Source: Vibrio astriarenae (lineage in GTDB: Bacteria; Pseudomonadota; Gammaproteobacteria; Enterobacterales; Vibrionaceae). From it: 64,000 bases of DNA. Below the pieces are notes generated by a model that saw only the letters and a list, made by a program, of their open reading frames with translations, ran no database searches and was not told where the DNA came from. The position numbers and the translations under genes were made by a program. The stretch lies in assembly GCF_010587385.1 (NCBI RefSeq), contig NZ_CP047476.1, positions 310,001-374,000 on the forward strand. The letters are read 5' to 3'. Numbering within the stretch: position 1 is the stretch's first letter; each line of letters starts with the position of its first letter. Shown here piece after piece: positions 43,166-51,710 of this stretch.

Positions 43166-44158
43166 ATGAAAAGAGCAGAGAAGTTTGTCATACCGAACAG
43201 TTGGCGGGTTATGTTTAATGATCTCGGAATCAGCCTACAGGCGGCGCTGGGTTATGCCCAGCTACCTATTGGCCTGTTTGACCAAACGAAAATCCAGCTA
43301 TCTCCATCTCAGTACTTTCAATTTTGGGATGGCATAGAGAGAGCGGCTCAAGACCGAGGGATTGAGCTTCCGCTAAAGCTGGCAGAGGTGATGAGCTTCG
43401 AATGTTTTGATGCGCCGATTTTTACTGCTATTTGCAGTCCCAACCTTAATGCGGCGATGAAAAGGCTGCAAGCGTACAAGCCTCTCATTGGCCCGATGAT
43501 TATGGACTTAGAGTTTACAGACTCGGAGACTAAATTAGAGTTGAGCTGCTATGGCTATGAGGGTGAACGTCCGCGCACGTTTAATTTAACCGAACTGGTT
43601 TTCTTTACCCAATTAGCACGCTTGGCAACGCGAAAACACATTAAACCTGTTGAGATTGTTTTGCCGACAATGCCAAGCGATATAGAGGCTTATCAAGAGT
43701 ATTTTGGTTGTGAGATAAGCCAGGGTACAAAAACTGCAATCAGCTTTGATGCCAAAGACGCCAAGACTCCGTTTCTGACCAACAATCAGACAATGCTCGG
43801 GGTACTTGAGACAGAGGTGAAAAAACAGCTAGATGCGATTAGCGAGTTTCAAGCAACATCAGCGCGAGTCTATGAACACCTGATGGATATCCTTCCTCAA
43901 GGAGAGAGCTCTATCGAGGTAGTCGCCTCAAATATGGCCATGAGTAAACGGACTCTGCAAAGAAAATTGGCAGCAGAGGGAAAGAGCTATCAAGCGATCC
44001 TTAATCAAGTGAGAGAGGATTTAGCGCACTACTATTTAACCAAAACAGATCTCCCAATCGCAGAAGTCTCATTCTTGCTTGGCTTTCAAGAAACGAATTC
44101 ATTTACACGAGCTTATACCGCTTGGGCGGGTGTTTCTCCAACTCAAGTGCGAAACTAA
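43166..44158 (+). CDS. AraC family transcriptional regulator
   Basis: The 330-residue protein has an N-terminal region typical of the arabinose-binding-like domain of the OruR/ArgR-type AraC group. The C-terminal double helix-turn-helix follows, with SIEVVASNMAMSKRTLQRKLAAEG and LPIAEVSFLLGFQETNSFTRAY. It likely senses a fatty-acid-like or small organic effector. It is on the same strand as the SDR gene (35 bp) and is followed by an outer-membrane protein gene. Confidence 0.92.
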   Translation: MKRAEKFVIPNSWRVMFNDLGISLQAALGYAQLPIGLFDQTKIQLSPSQYFQFWDGIERAAQDRGIELPLKLAEVMSFECFDAPIFTAICSPNLNAAMKRLQAYKPLIGPMIMDLEFTDSETKLELSCYGYEGERPRTFNLTELVFFTQLARLATRKHIKPVEIVLPTMPSDIEAYQEYFGCEISQGTKTAISFDAKDAKTPFLTNNQTMLGVLETEVKKQLDAISEFQATSARVYEHLMDILPQGESSIEVVASNMAMSKRTLQRKLAAEGKSYQAILNQVREDLAHYYLTKTDLPIAEVSFLLGFQETNSFTRAYTAWAGVSPTQVRN

Positions 44159-44306
44159 TCATCACAAGCAATAGCTGAATGGGCCATTGCTTCCACTCTC
44201 GAGATGCCCTTGTTGTCGTTAAATGGCTATTTTGCTTTTTGTAACTCGTTAATATTCGCTGCGCAAACAGAGTGCTTCTGTCTGCGTTCATGCGGAGAAA
44301 ACGAAT

Positions 44307-45131
44307 ATGAAAGTAAAACCATTAGTCGCGCTTGTTCTTTGTAGTGTATCAGCGCTTGCTGTTGCTTCTGCCGGTGACAAGCAGGTGACTGCAGAAAAAG
44401 CAGCGCAAGAACTGGCAAATCCGAATACGGCTTATGCAAGCCTAAATTTTAAGTTTCAGTATAACGGCGGCTACGAAGACGGTGGGAGTAGCTTCGTTTC
44501 GGTTTTCCAGCCTACGATGCCATTCCCTCTCGATAACGGCGATAAGATCATCTTTAGGCCCGCAGTCTCTTATATCGATAATGATTTTAACGTTGGTGCG
44601 ATGAAGCAAGACCAATCAGGCGTGTCGGATATTAGCTTTGATTTAGCTTATGCTCCGAAACTCGAAGGCGGCAATATCGCTGCTGTGGGTTTGATCGCCT
44701 CTTTGCCAACGGGGAGCAACGAGCTCTCTTCGGATCAGTTTGCTATTGGCCCTGAACTCCTTATCGGTAAGGCGAGTGCAGAGCGTGTCATTGGCGCGTT
44801 TCCTAACCATCTAGTAGGCGTCGCAGGCTCTGGGACTGACGAGCAACGCATTAATAAAACATCAGCGCAGCTGTTCTGGGTAGAGATTTTGAGTGGTGGT
44901 TGGACTGTCGGTTCTTCACCCACCATGACCTATGACTGGAATACTCATCAAGCGGAAATTCCACTTAACTTAAGTGTATCAAAGACAACCGTCATCGGCG
45001 GAAGACCTTGGAAGCTGGGTCTAGAGGCGAACTATTACATCGAAAAAGATGAGAGGACACGCCCAGACTTTATGATTGGTTTCAATATTACACCTGTGGT
45101 TGAAAATCAGCTTACTCGCTTATTTGATTAA
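44307..45131 (+). CDS. Outer-membrane transporter-like beta-barrel protein
   Basis: The 274-residue protein has a signal peptide (VALVLCSVSALAVASA) and strands with alternating hydrophobic residues: LNFKFQYNGGYEDG, FRPAVSYIDNDF, AVGLIASLPTGSNEL, LGLEANYYIEKD. The GLIASLPTG segment recalls barrel proteins annotated as phenol-degradation MetA-pathway or simply transporter. The C-terminal LTRLFD ends in Phe-Asp, unlike a classic barrel. Its cargo is unknown; the nearby SDR and AraC genes may belong to the same pathway. Confidence 0.72.
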   Translation: MKVKPLVALVLCSVSALAVASAGDKQVTAEKAAQELANPNTAYASLNFKFQYNGGYEDGGSSFVSVFQPTMPFPLDNGDKIIFRPAVSYIDNDFNVGAMKQDQSGVSDISFDLAYAPKLEGGNIAAVGLIASLPTGSNELSSDQFAIGPELLIGKASAERVIGAFPNHLVGVAGSGTDEQRINKTSAQLFWVEILSGGWTVGSSPTMTYDWNTHQAEIPLNLSVSKTTVIGGRPWKLGLEANYYIEKDERTRPDFMIGFNITPVVENQLTRLFD

Positions 45132-45336
45132 GTGAGATCTGATTAAGGTAAGAGTTATCCCCTCACGAACTTGTTGTGTTTCATTTGTCGACTATAGTCA
45201 AATTAGGCGCACAACAATCTAAATATTTTCAATGAATTAATGTTGTGTGTAGAAGTTCATGGATGAGCGGTGTAATTGCTAACAAAAAATAGCAGAGTAG
45301 AGATTAGCACGGCGTTAAAAAAGCTAGGAGTTGACA

Positions 45337-46488
45337 ATGTGTGAACAAAAAGAAGAGACCAAAGAGTTGCTAACCCAGGCGTTTACCGCTTCCCTGATTC
45401 GATTTGCGGTGATCTCTTTTCTGGTTTTAATGTGTTTTTGGGCGTTCGCGCCTTTCTTACCCATTTTGATGTGGGCAATGGTGCTGGCTATTGCACTTTA
45501 CCCGGCGCGCCGTTGGCTTGAGTTTAAATTGAATTGGTCTGCCAGCAAAGTATCGACTTTGATTGTACTGGTGGGTGTGCTGTTAATCGGGGTTCCAACC
45601 ACAATGGTGGCTAACTCTTTTGCAACGAAGACACTGGATGCCTATGAAGATTATCAACAGGGTGCGCTAGTAATTCCTGCTCCAAAAGCAAGCGTTGAAG
45701 ATTGGCCGCTTGTTGGCGAAGACGTTTACGATGCTTGGAGTGAGGCGAGCACAGATATGTCGAGCTTTATTGATAAGCGTCAACCGCAGTTGAAAGCCGC
45801 TTCCTCGTGGTTGGTATCAGCGGCGGGTGGGGCAGCAAGTAATGTCTTCTTCATGATTGGTGCAATCATTGTTGCTGGGATCATGTTAGCTTGGGCAGAG
45901 CCTGCGACTAAATCAATGCGCAAGATTTTTACCAGCTTTTCGGATGAGGCGAAAGGGCCAGAACTGCATAACCTGACGACCGCGACGATTCGACAAGTTG
46001 CGATTGGCGTCATCGGGATTGCTTTCCTAACTGCCATGACCTTTGGCGCGACGGTAGCCCTAGCGGGCGTACCAGCGGCTGCGCTCTTTACCGTCATTGC
46101 GCTTCTATTTGCAATCATGCAACTGCCGGTGACATTGATTGCGATTGTCACAACCGCGATTCTTTGGTCAATTGAGGGCAATTCAACACTGCACAACGGC
46201 ATCTTTACCGTGCTGATGATTGCGGCAAGTTTGGTGGATAACGTGTTGAAGCCGATGATTCTTGGTCGAGGTTTAGAAGTACCGATGCCAGTGGTATTGA
46301 TTGGCGCGATTGGCGGTATGATGTCGGGTGGTATTCTTGGGATGTTTGTTGGTGCGGCATTCTTAACGGCGGGCTATCAGGTGTTTATGAAGTGGGTAGA
46401 CAGTGAAAGTGATAAGAAGCTGCCTCAAGACTCAAAAGAGAGCAAGGACAACGATCTAGCAAATTCAAAAGCGCAGCCTACAGAGTAA
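45337..46488 (+). CDS. AI-2E/PerM family inner-membrane transporter
   Basis: The ATG at 45337 follows TAGGAG (45325-45330); a TTG at 45331 is a poorer start. The 383-residue protein has about eight membrane spans in the AI-2E arrangement: FAPFLPILMWAMVLAIALYP near the start, the central VFFMIGAIIVAGIMLAWA, and the C-terminal pair KPMILGRGLEVPMPVVLIG and GGMMSGGILGMFVGAAFL. The family includes exporters of autoinducer-2 and Na+/H+ antiporters, so the cargo is not set. The hydrophilic Lys/Asp-rich tail is normal. A strong terminator follows. Confidence 0.92.
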   Translation: MCEQKEETKELLTQAFTASLIRFAVISFLVLMCFWAFAPFLPILMWAMVLAIALYPARRWLEFKLNWSASKVSTLIVLVGVLLIGVPTTMVANSFATKTLDAYEDYQQGALVIPAPKASVEDWPLVGEDVYDAWSEASTDMSSFIDKRQPQLKAASSWLVSAAGGAASNVFFMIGAIIVAGIMLAWAEPATKSMRKIFTSFSDEAKGPELHNLTTATIRQVAIGVIGIAFLTAMTFGATVALAGVPAAALFTVIALLFAIMQLPVTLIAIVTTAILWSIEGNSTLHNGIFTVLMIAASLVDNVLKPMILGRGLEVPMPVVLIGAIGGMMSGGILGMFVGAAFLTAGYQVFMKWVDSESDKKLPQDSKESKDNDLANSKAQPTE

Positions 46489-46497
46489 AACGAATAG

Positions 46498-46523
46498 CCG
46501 GAGCATCATTGCTCCGGTTTTTT
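46498..46523 (+). terminator. Terminator after AI-2E family gene
   Basis: CCGGAGCA and TGCTCCGG form a perfect 8-bp stem with loop TCAT and six T residues. Confidence 0.9.
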
Positions 46524-46568
46524 CTATTGAATAACTTGTTAGATTTGAGTTGGCAAATAACAAGAAGG

Positions 46569-47264
46569 TTATGTTAGAGCGTTATCGAATATTTTTAGCA
46601 TGGTGTCATTTCTAATATGCCCCAGTTGACTTAGCTTGAATAGACAGTGGTAATCTTCTTGAATGTACTTGACCAAATTCGCTTTCCCAAGTGGGCTCAG
46701 TTCACTTGGCACCGTGGTCTTGTTTAGCTTTTCAATAGGTTTATTATCGTTATTGACACCCAAGTAATGTTCAATGTCAGCATTGAGGCTTTCTTGCATC
46801 AAGCCCCCTTTAATCATCGAAGTCGGGCATTTTTTCAAGAAGTCTTCAAGGTAAAATGAGATTCGCTCACGCAAGTGATGGATAGTTTCAAAATCTGCAG
46901 CGACGTCGGGGTTAACCTTGCCTGAATCATCAAACAAACCTTGAGCCAAGTTGTTAATGTTCTGATACTATTTAAAAATTTCAAATTCAGCATCGAACCG
47001 ATTGTTTTGAGTTTGATCGACAACCACTAACTTATACCTCCAATTAAATGCAGAAATACATCGACTAATTGGATCGCGAGCGACAATGTAGTAATTTTGA
47101 TTTTTTATATAAAGAAGTTTTGTTACATGGACAGCGTGGGTTATTTCTAGCTTTGTAGGCTCTTTCATTGCACTTCGCAGTGAAGATCCGCCGCATTTAC
47201 CAATGTGAATTAAGACATTTTCATGATTGCGTTGTTCTAAATATCGTTTAAACCTATATAGCAA
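46569..47264 (-). pseudogene. Sulfotransferase-family gene interrupted by in-frame TAG
   Basis: One continuous frame of 232 codons encodes a small sulfotransferase-like protein. VLIHIGKCGGSSLRSAM is the 5'-phosphosulfate loop and VARDPISRCISAFNWRY is the 3'-phosphate site. A C-terminal helical half carries LRERISFYLEDFL. A TAG at 46968-46970 splits it after FEIFK. The apparent start is TTG 47264 behind AAGGAG. It would transfer sulfate from PAPS to an acceptor. Since no frameshift is needed, a single substitution explains the break. The gene could also be expressed with low read-through. Confidence 0.75.
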
Positions 47265-47367
47265 AGCTATCTCCTTAAAAAATCGAACACTCCAAGTAGC
47301 AGGCCGGTTTGTTTCATCGTCAGTCTAACTTGCAATCAAATTATCATAATCCTATACAAATAAAGTC

Positions 47368-47384
47368 TATTAACCTTATTAATT
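47368..47384. promoter_or_regulatory. Near-match to the TATTAA-N5-TTAATA dyad
   Basis: TATTAA-CCTTA-TTAATT matches 11 of the 12 fixed bases. It lies 104 bp upstream of the broken sulfotransferase gene. The region is AT-rich, so chance is possible. Confidence 0.3.
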
Positions 47385-47667
47385 ATTTAGTCATTATCTC
47401 AATGAAAAATGAGCTGTTTTTCATGCTTGACCCACGTCCAAGCTGAGGGGCTGTGTGTATATACATAGAAACGGGAGCAGATGAAGTCATGATGTTTTTT
47501 GGGATGCTTACTTACGAGTAACATATGGTTTCGGCTAGAACCATACATAAACTGAAATTATGTCTTAACCAAAGTTGATGATCTACATTCTTTCCTCAAA
47601 AATGCACATACTCCTCTAATCAACTTAGCACGGACAGAGTCATCGACTTTCCGCTAACTTAACCCAT

Positions 47668-47710
47668 CACATGGATGTGTTCCTTGATAGATAGATAGTT
47701 AGGAACTCAC
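47668..47710 (+). repeat. Leader repeat, copy 1
   Basis: CACATGGATGTGTTCC (47668-47683) and TAGGAACTCAC (47700-47710) recur with small changes at 48977-49015. In both copies TAGGAACTCAC is followed by two bases and an ATG. Confidence 0.6.
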
Positions 47711-47712
47711 AC

Positions 47713-47784
47713 ATGAAAAGTATACGCATTGTAACCCTCATGACATTAGCTGCACTTGCTGTGGTGTCGATCGTAAATTGCTGA
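47713..47784 (+). CDS. 23-residue hydrophobic peptide, possibly a relic signal peptide
   Basis: ATG 47713 follows AGGA by a normal spacing and opens 23 codons: a charged start (MKSIRIV) and a hydrophobic core (LMTLAALAVVSIVNC) ending in TGA. The leader before it matches the leader before the MBL-fold gene at 49018, whose protein begins MKHCRTLTTLAGAILIST. It may be the remnant of a duplicated 5' end, or a true small membrane peptide. It is too short to place in a family. Confidence 0.4.
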   Translation: MKSIRIVTLMTLAALAVVSIVNC

Positions 47785-47860
47785 TTTGAGCTCCTTTGCT
47801 CATAGAGGCGTCAGGTAGTCGACTTGACAGTTAAAAATAATGAATTGTAGGAAATTCCAA

Positions 47861-48241
47861 ATGAAAAAATCAGTTATCACCGGACTCGTAAGTTTGGGTA
47901 CATTAGTCGGTTTTTCGGCTCATGCCGCACAGCACGATCACGATACCTTGTTTAGCCAAGACAACGCAATTATGGCCGCCGCCGCAGTTGAAACTGTAAA
48001 CCAATATTGTGTCGAGCAAGGGACAATGACAAAGGATTATGTCACCAAGCAGTCGCTAGTGATGAGAGAAACAATAGAAGGTCTGTCGGCGGAAGTGCTG
48101 GGGCAAAGATTTCAGTTCAGCGAAGAACACGAAATGTACCGAGAGGGTATAGCTATGGGAATTCAACTCATTGAGGACGCTGAGGAGAAAGGGAATGTGA
48201 AGCAAATCTGCTCTCAACCAAATAGTGAGGCTTCTCTATGA
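47861..48241 (+). CDS. Small secreted hypothetical protein A
   Basis: The start at 47861 follows TAGGAAA and begins a signal peptide (ITGLVSLGTLVGFSAHAA). The mature part, about 107 residues, is His-rich at its N-terminus (QHDHDTLF), otherwise acidic and helical, with two cysteines in QYCVEQG and KQICSQ. No family is recognised. Its stop overlaps the next gene by 4 bases (ATGA), so it forms a translationally coupled pair. The pair precedes the MBL-fold gene on the same strand but has its own terminator. Confidence 0.6.
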   Translation: MKKSVITGLVSLGTLVGFSAHAAQHDHDTLFSQDNAIMAAAAVETVNQYCVEQGTMTKDYVTKQSLVMRETIEGLSAEVLGQRFQFSEEHEMYREGIAMGIQLIEDAEEKGNVKQICSQPNSEASL

Positions 48242-48690
48242 AAAAAATAATTGCTGTTGCAACAATGCTGTATTCAGGGATTGTGTTGGCCTGTGGCGCA
48301 CATGTGCATAACACTTTGCCTCACTATGAAAACTATACCGAATCTTTGGTTGCAATGTCAGTATGTAAAGTTAATGAACATATTTCGGAAGAGCAGTCTG
48401 CAGTCTGGTTTAAGAAATTGGCTTGGGCTGCAAATGGCACTGATGAGGAGTTGTTTGAGCACTATGCACACTTTGCAGCAGATCATGTAAATAGTATTGC
48501 ACAGGATGATGATATGCTTCCACGATGGGATAGTTCATACTGTGATAATCAGTTTTTTGAAGTGATGGCAATGGAACAAGTTATTTTGGAAGAGCTTTAC
48601 GATGAACAAGAATTGGCTGACCGAGAGTTTAACCGCTTAATTAAGCGCACTGGCGAGAATAGTGCTAATCACTCTGGATTTTATAATTAA
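48238..48690 (+). CDS. Small secreted hypothetical protein B
   Basis: The 150-residue protein has a signal peptide (MKKIIAVATMLYSGIVLA, then CGAHVHN). The mature protein starts with Cys and has further cysteines in MSVCKVNE and SSYCDNQ, plus many acidic and His residues. The Ala-Cys junction could be a lipobox-like site, but position -3 is Val and the match is partial. No family is recognised. It is coupled to gene A by an ATGA overlap. Confidence 0.6.
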   Translation: MKKIIAVATMLYSGIVLACGAHVHNTLPHYENYTESLVAMSVCKVNEHISEEQSAVWFKKLAWAANGTDEELFEHYAHFAADHVNSIAQDDDMLPRWDSSYCDNQFFEVMAMEQVILEELYDEQELADREFNRLIKRTGENSANHSGFYN

Positions 48691-48750
48691 TTAGATTCCT
48701 ACAATGGCAAAAGGAGTTGCCTCTTATATTACATAATTTGTCCATAGTTT

Positions 48751-48776
48751 GGCTCACCTTAGGGTGGGCCTTTCTT
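48751..48776 (+). terminator. Terminator after secreted pair
   Basis: GGCTCACC and GGTGGGCC (one wobble pair) around TTAG are followed by TTTCTT. Confidence 0.75.
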
Positions 48777-49017
48777 GTCTTGGTCGAGCTCAAGTGGTAA
48801 CGCGAACTTAGGATACATTATTTGTAGTTGTGTAATTAGCTGAAATAGAGCTGACACATAAATCAAATTGAGGTTTCAACAAAAGATAGCTCTATCCATT
48901 CCCATCCAATAAGTGGAGATAATAGCGTCATCAACAGGGCATGGGGTGAATGTTTGAGGTCACTGCCCATTCGCAACACATGGAAGTGATTCCGTTTACT
49001 TTTGTAGGAACTCACTT
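48777..49017. other. Promoter region of MBL-fold gene with leader repeat copy 2
   Basis: CACATGGAAGTGATTCC (48977-48993) and TAGGAACTCAC (49005-49015) repeat the copy 1 leader. No gene is supported in the rest of the gap after the terminator. Confidence 0.5.
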
Positions 49018-50634
49018 ATGAAACATTGCAGAACGTTAACTACTCTTGCTGGCGCTATTTTGATTTCAACTAGCGCTTTTGCTAATAACCCATTTGAACA
49101 CTATCAGTCTGAAAACTCAGCGAGTTTTAGCGGGTATAAACACTTTAATTATGAACAAAATGTCAATACAGATGAACTCCTTAAACAAGGAGGCAAAATC
49201 TATTCGTCTCCTGAAGAGATTCACGCCATCCTACAAGGTGGTTTAAAAACTGACATTAATACCGGTGAGGAGCTGTGGAAAGAAGGCTTGATGTTTGATG
49301 GTATAGAGCCGATGGATCACATGGTTACTGCTGCAAACTGGTACCCCAGAACCGAAGAGTTACTTCACAATGAAATGCGAGTGACTTACATGGGGACCTC
49401 GCCAATGATTCGTCCAGGACAAGCGAATACATCGATTTATGTGGAGCTTGGTAATGGTGATAATTTTGTTTTTGACCTTGGTGAAGCCTCTATTGCTAAC
49501 TATATCGGTGCGGGGGTCGCACTTAATGAGTTAGACAAAGTGTTCATTACTCATTTGCATGTAGATCACTTTGGTTCTCTGCCTTATTTGTACCAATTCG
49601 GCGGTTGGAATGGTCGTTGGGAGAAACCACTAACAATTTACGGCCCTTCTGGTCGTAACCCGGAAGACGGTACACGTCACATGGTTGAGGGCATGTTACA
49701 AATGCTGTCTTGGCACCAAGATGCGTTCGACGTTTTCCCTTCGGGCAATGATATTGAGGTCGTAGAATTCGACTTTAAAGATGATGGTGGTGTTATTTAT
49801 GATGTGGATGGTGTTCAGATATCGCATTGGCGTCGTTCGCATGCAAAAGATGGTGCTTCAGCATACCGTCTAGATTGGCAGATTAATGATGATGAAAACC
49901 TGTGTTTTATTTGGACAGGTGATGGTCGTCCAACTGAGCTTGATGTCAAATACGGCCAAAACTGTGATTTGTTTGTTACGGAAGTACAAACTGAGCTGGT
50001 AGGTATTGCATCGATTGTGCAAGGGGTTCCTGCCTTTCTAACACGTTACACTATTGATACTCACCATACTTCCGGTTACGCAGCGGGCTGGCTGGCTAAC
50101 GAAGTACAGCCAAGGCTCTTCATGACAACGCATATGGAGTTTGACCCATACTACAACAATGAGACGGTAGCGCAGGTGCGCGAGCACTGGAAGGGGCCAT
50201 ACCACTTTGGTGCGCCAGACATGATCGTTGCTAACGTGACACCTGACAAAGCATGGGTTCGTGAAGGGATCATTCCTGACTTTCCAAATAACCGCGCCCC
50301 ACAATTTAACTTGAATGATGGTGAAGTATTCCGTGTTCCAATGCCGAAGAACTCTCGTGCCGACATTCAAGAACAAGAAATTCGTGATTTGGAAATCGAT
50401 GAAGCGTTGTATTACCCAGAGGGCTACCACCCAGATTTACTAAAAGAGTGGCCATTAGATCGAGATCTAATTGTACCAACGGAAGCGCTTCCAGAAAGCA
50501 TGAAGCGTGGCATGGGTGAGAAACAAAGAATGGTAGATGAGATGCGTGAAGCCCACGGTTTGGAGCCTCGTTCTGTACACCGAAAGAATTCTTCAGACCC
50601 TTACCGAGATACTCGTGAAGGTAATACAAAATAA
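49018..50634 (+). CDS. Secreted MBL-fold metallo-hydrolase
   Basis: The 538-residue protein has a signal peptide (LAGAILISTSAFA) and a metallo-beta-lactamase-fold core. H179-L-H181-V-D183-H184 is the dinuclear metal motif, IWTGDGRPTELDV gives a metal Asp and FMTTHMEFDPY a His. The N-terminal ~115 residues and C-terminal ~130 residues are extra and unrecognised. It resembles large MBL proteins sometimes named after the GntH-like group, a weak recollection only. The substrate is unknown. A His-rich barrel gene follows after 64 bp, with a hairpin (50646-50665) between. Confidence 0.82.
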   Translation: MKHCRTLTTLAGAILISTSAFANNPFEHYQSENSASFSGYKHFNYEQNVNTDELLKQGGKIYSSPEEIHAILQGGLKTDINTGEELWKEGLMFDGIEPMDHMVTAANWYPRTEELLHNEMRVTYMGTSPMIRPGQANTSIYVELGNGDNFVFDLGEASIANYIGAGVALNELDKVFITHLHVDHFGSLPYLYQFGGWNGRWEKPLTIYGPSGRNPEDGTRHMVEGMLQMLSWHQDAFDVFPSGNDIEVVEFDFKDDGGVIYDVDGVQISHWRRSHAKDGASAYRLDWQINDDENLCFIWTGDGRPTELDVKYGQNCDLFVTEVQTELVGIASIVQGVPAFLTRYTIDTHHTSGYAAGWLANEVQPRLFMTTHMEFDPYYNNETVAQVREHWKGPYHFGAPDMIVANVTPDKAWVREGIIPDFPNNRAPQFNLNDGEVFRVPMPKNSRADIQEQEIRDLEIDEALYYPEGYHPDLLKEWPLDRDLIVPTEALPESMKRGMGEKQRMVDEMREAHGLEPRSVHRKNSSDPYRDTREGNTK

Positions 50635-50645
50635 CTAAAAAGAGA

Positions 50646-50665
50646 GGGGCATTAAATGATGCCCC
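50646..50665 (+). other. Intercistronic hairpin
   Basis: GGGGCAT and ATGCCCC form a perfect 7-bp stem around TAAATG between the MBL-fold and barrel genes. With no T-run it is more likely an mRNA-processing or attenuating element than a terminator. Confidence 0.45.
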
Positions 50666-50698
50666 GAACCTACGCCTTAATTTCGGGACATAAAAACA

Positions 50699-51445
50699 AT
50701 GAAGCATATACAATTCATCTTATCACTTATTTCGCTATCCATTATCAACACAAATGCCTTTGCACATGGGAATGTCGATATATCGAATGGTTCACAAATT
50801 GATGTTTATGTAGCCAATGAAAAGCACCATGGGCACAGTTCCTCTGACTCAGAGAAAGCGTACGGCATCGAGGCTGTTTGGATGCATGATACTGGCTTCT
50901 TTATTTATGCAGAAGCAGAGACAGGAGCACATGATTTTTATCAGTTTGGTGGTGGTAAGTATGTAAACGCGGCAGATAATATAGGTTTATTTGCATATGG
51001 TGCTTATGCTCAAGGAGGTTACAACGATAGCAATGAGCTCAGAGCGAGACTAGGAATTGACTATCAAGCAACTCATGAGCTCGGTTTTCATGGTAGAGTC
51101 GGTTACGACTATGGGAACAGCAAAACATCTTCAGTTCACGAGCATGAGCATAGCTTTCACTCCCAAAGCATTGAATCAGCCAGAAGCAATCTCGGCCGTA
51201 TAGATATGGGTTTTAGCTACGAGTTGGGCCAGGTAGCAGAGTTCTCATACAACTACGTGATGCAAAGGCAATTTGTATCTGAGCTTGTGGAGGATAACGA
51301 CACCAACTTGCATTATGAAGCTCGCCTTACCTACACAGCAACTACATTAAAACCTTATGTAGAGTATCGCCAGACTAACAAGGCATTTGACCAGCATCAC
51401 TTTGAAGAAAGTACTGTTCAATTTGGTATCTCGTTCAACTATTAG
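50699..51445 (+). CDS. His-rich outer-membrane beta-barrel protein
   Basis: The 248-residue protein has a signal peptide (FILSLISLSIINTNAFA) and a barrel of alternating strands: GFFIYAEAETGAHDFYQF, LRARLGIDYQAT, LGFHGRVGYDYGNS, AEFSYNYVMQRQF, LKPYVEYRQT. It ends VQFGISFNY with a C-terminal aromatic. Two His clusters (KHHGHSS and HEHEHSFHS) lie in predicted loops and could bind metal. The layout is porin-like, perhaps near the KdgM group, but this is uncertain. It is probably co-transcribed with the MBL-fold gene. Confidence 0.7.
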   Translation: MKHIQFILSLISLSIINTNAFAHGNVDISNGSQIDVYVANEKHHGHSSSDSEKAYGIEAVWMHDTGFFIYAEAETGAHDFYQFGGGKYVNAADNIGLFAYGAYAQGGYNDSNELRARLGIDYQATHELGFHGRVGYDYGNSKTSSVHEHEHSFHSQSIESARSNLGRIDMGFSYELGQVAEFSYNYVMQRQFVSELVEDNDTNLHYEARLTYTATTLKPYVEYRQTNKAFDQHHFEESTVQFGISFNY

Positions 51446-51474
51446 GTTTTCAATTGGAGGCAAGATTTACAATC

Positions 51475-51569
51475 GGCCCTCATATAAAAGGCTGCATGAA
51501 CTTTTTGTGTCTTTCTTTAAACATGAGAGATTAAGATCTCGCGCTAGGTTATGAGGGCCTTGTATTTTT
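51475..51569 (+). ncRNA. Structured element: long-range stem with nested hairpin and T-tail
   Basis: GGCCCTCATA (51475-51484) and TATGAGGGCC (51550-51559) are perfectly complementary across 65 bases. The interior has its own dyad (GAGAT-TAAG-ATCTC), and TTGTATTTTTT follows. It could be a large terminator for the barrel gene or a small RNA with a 10-bp closing stem. Only the structure is seen. Confidence 0.5.
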
Positions 51570-51710
51570 TGAGTCTTTAATGAGTATAATAACAGTCGCT
51601 ACCGCAACAAAATGTTTATCTCCTCACACAAATTCAAGCATTTGCCTTTTGCTGTCAATATTCTGTCCTAGACTCTAGTTTTATTCTCGAGGAAAAGGGG
51701 TGGATGCTCT

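Larger units (their letters stand above)
47265..47712. other. AT-rich intergenic region
   Basis: This 448-bp gap holds a near-match to the 6-5-6 dyad (47368-47384), a GATAGATAGATAGT short tandem repeat near 47685, and the upstream copy of a repeated leader (see 47668). No protein-coding gene is supported. Confidence 0.5.
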
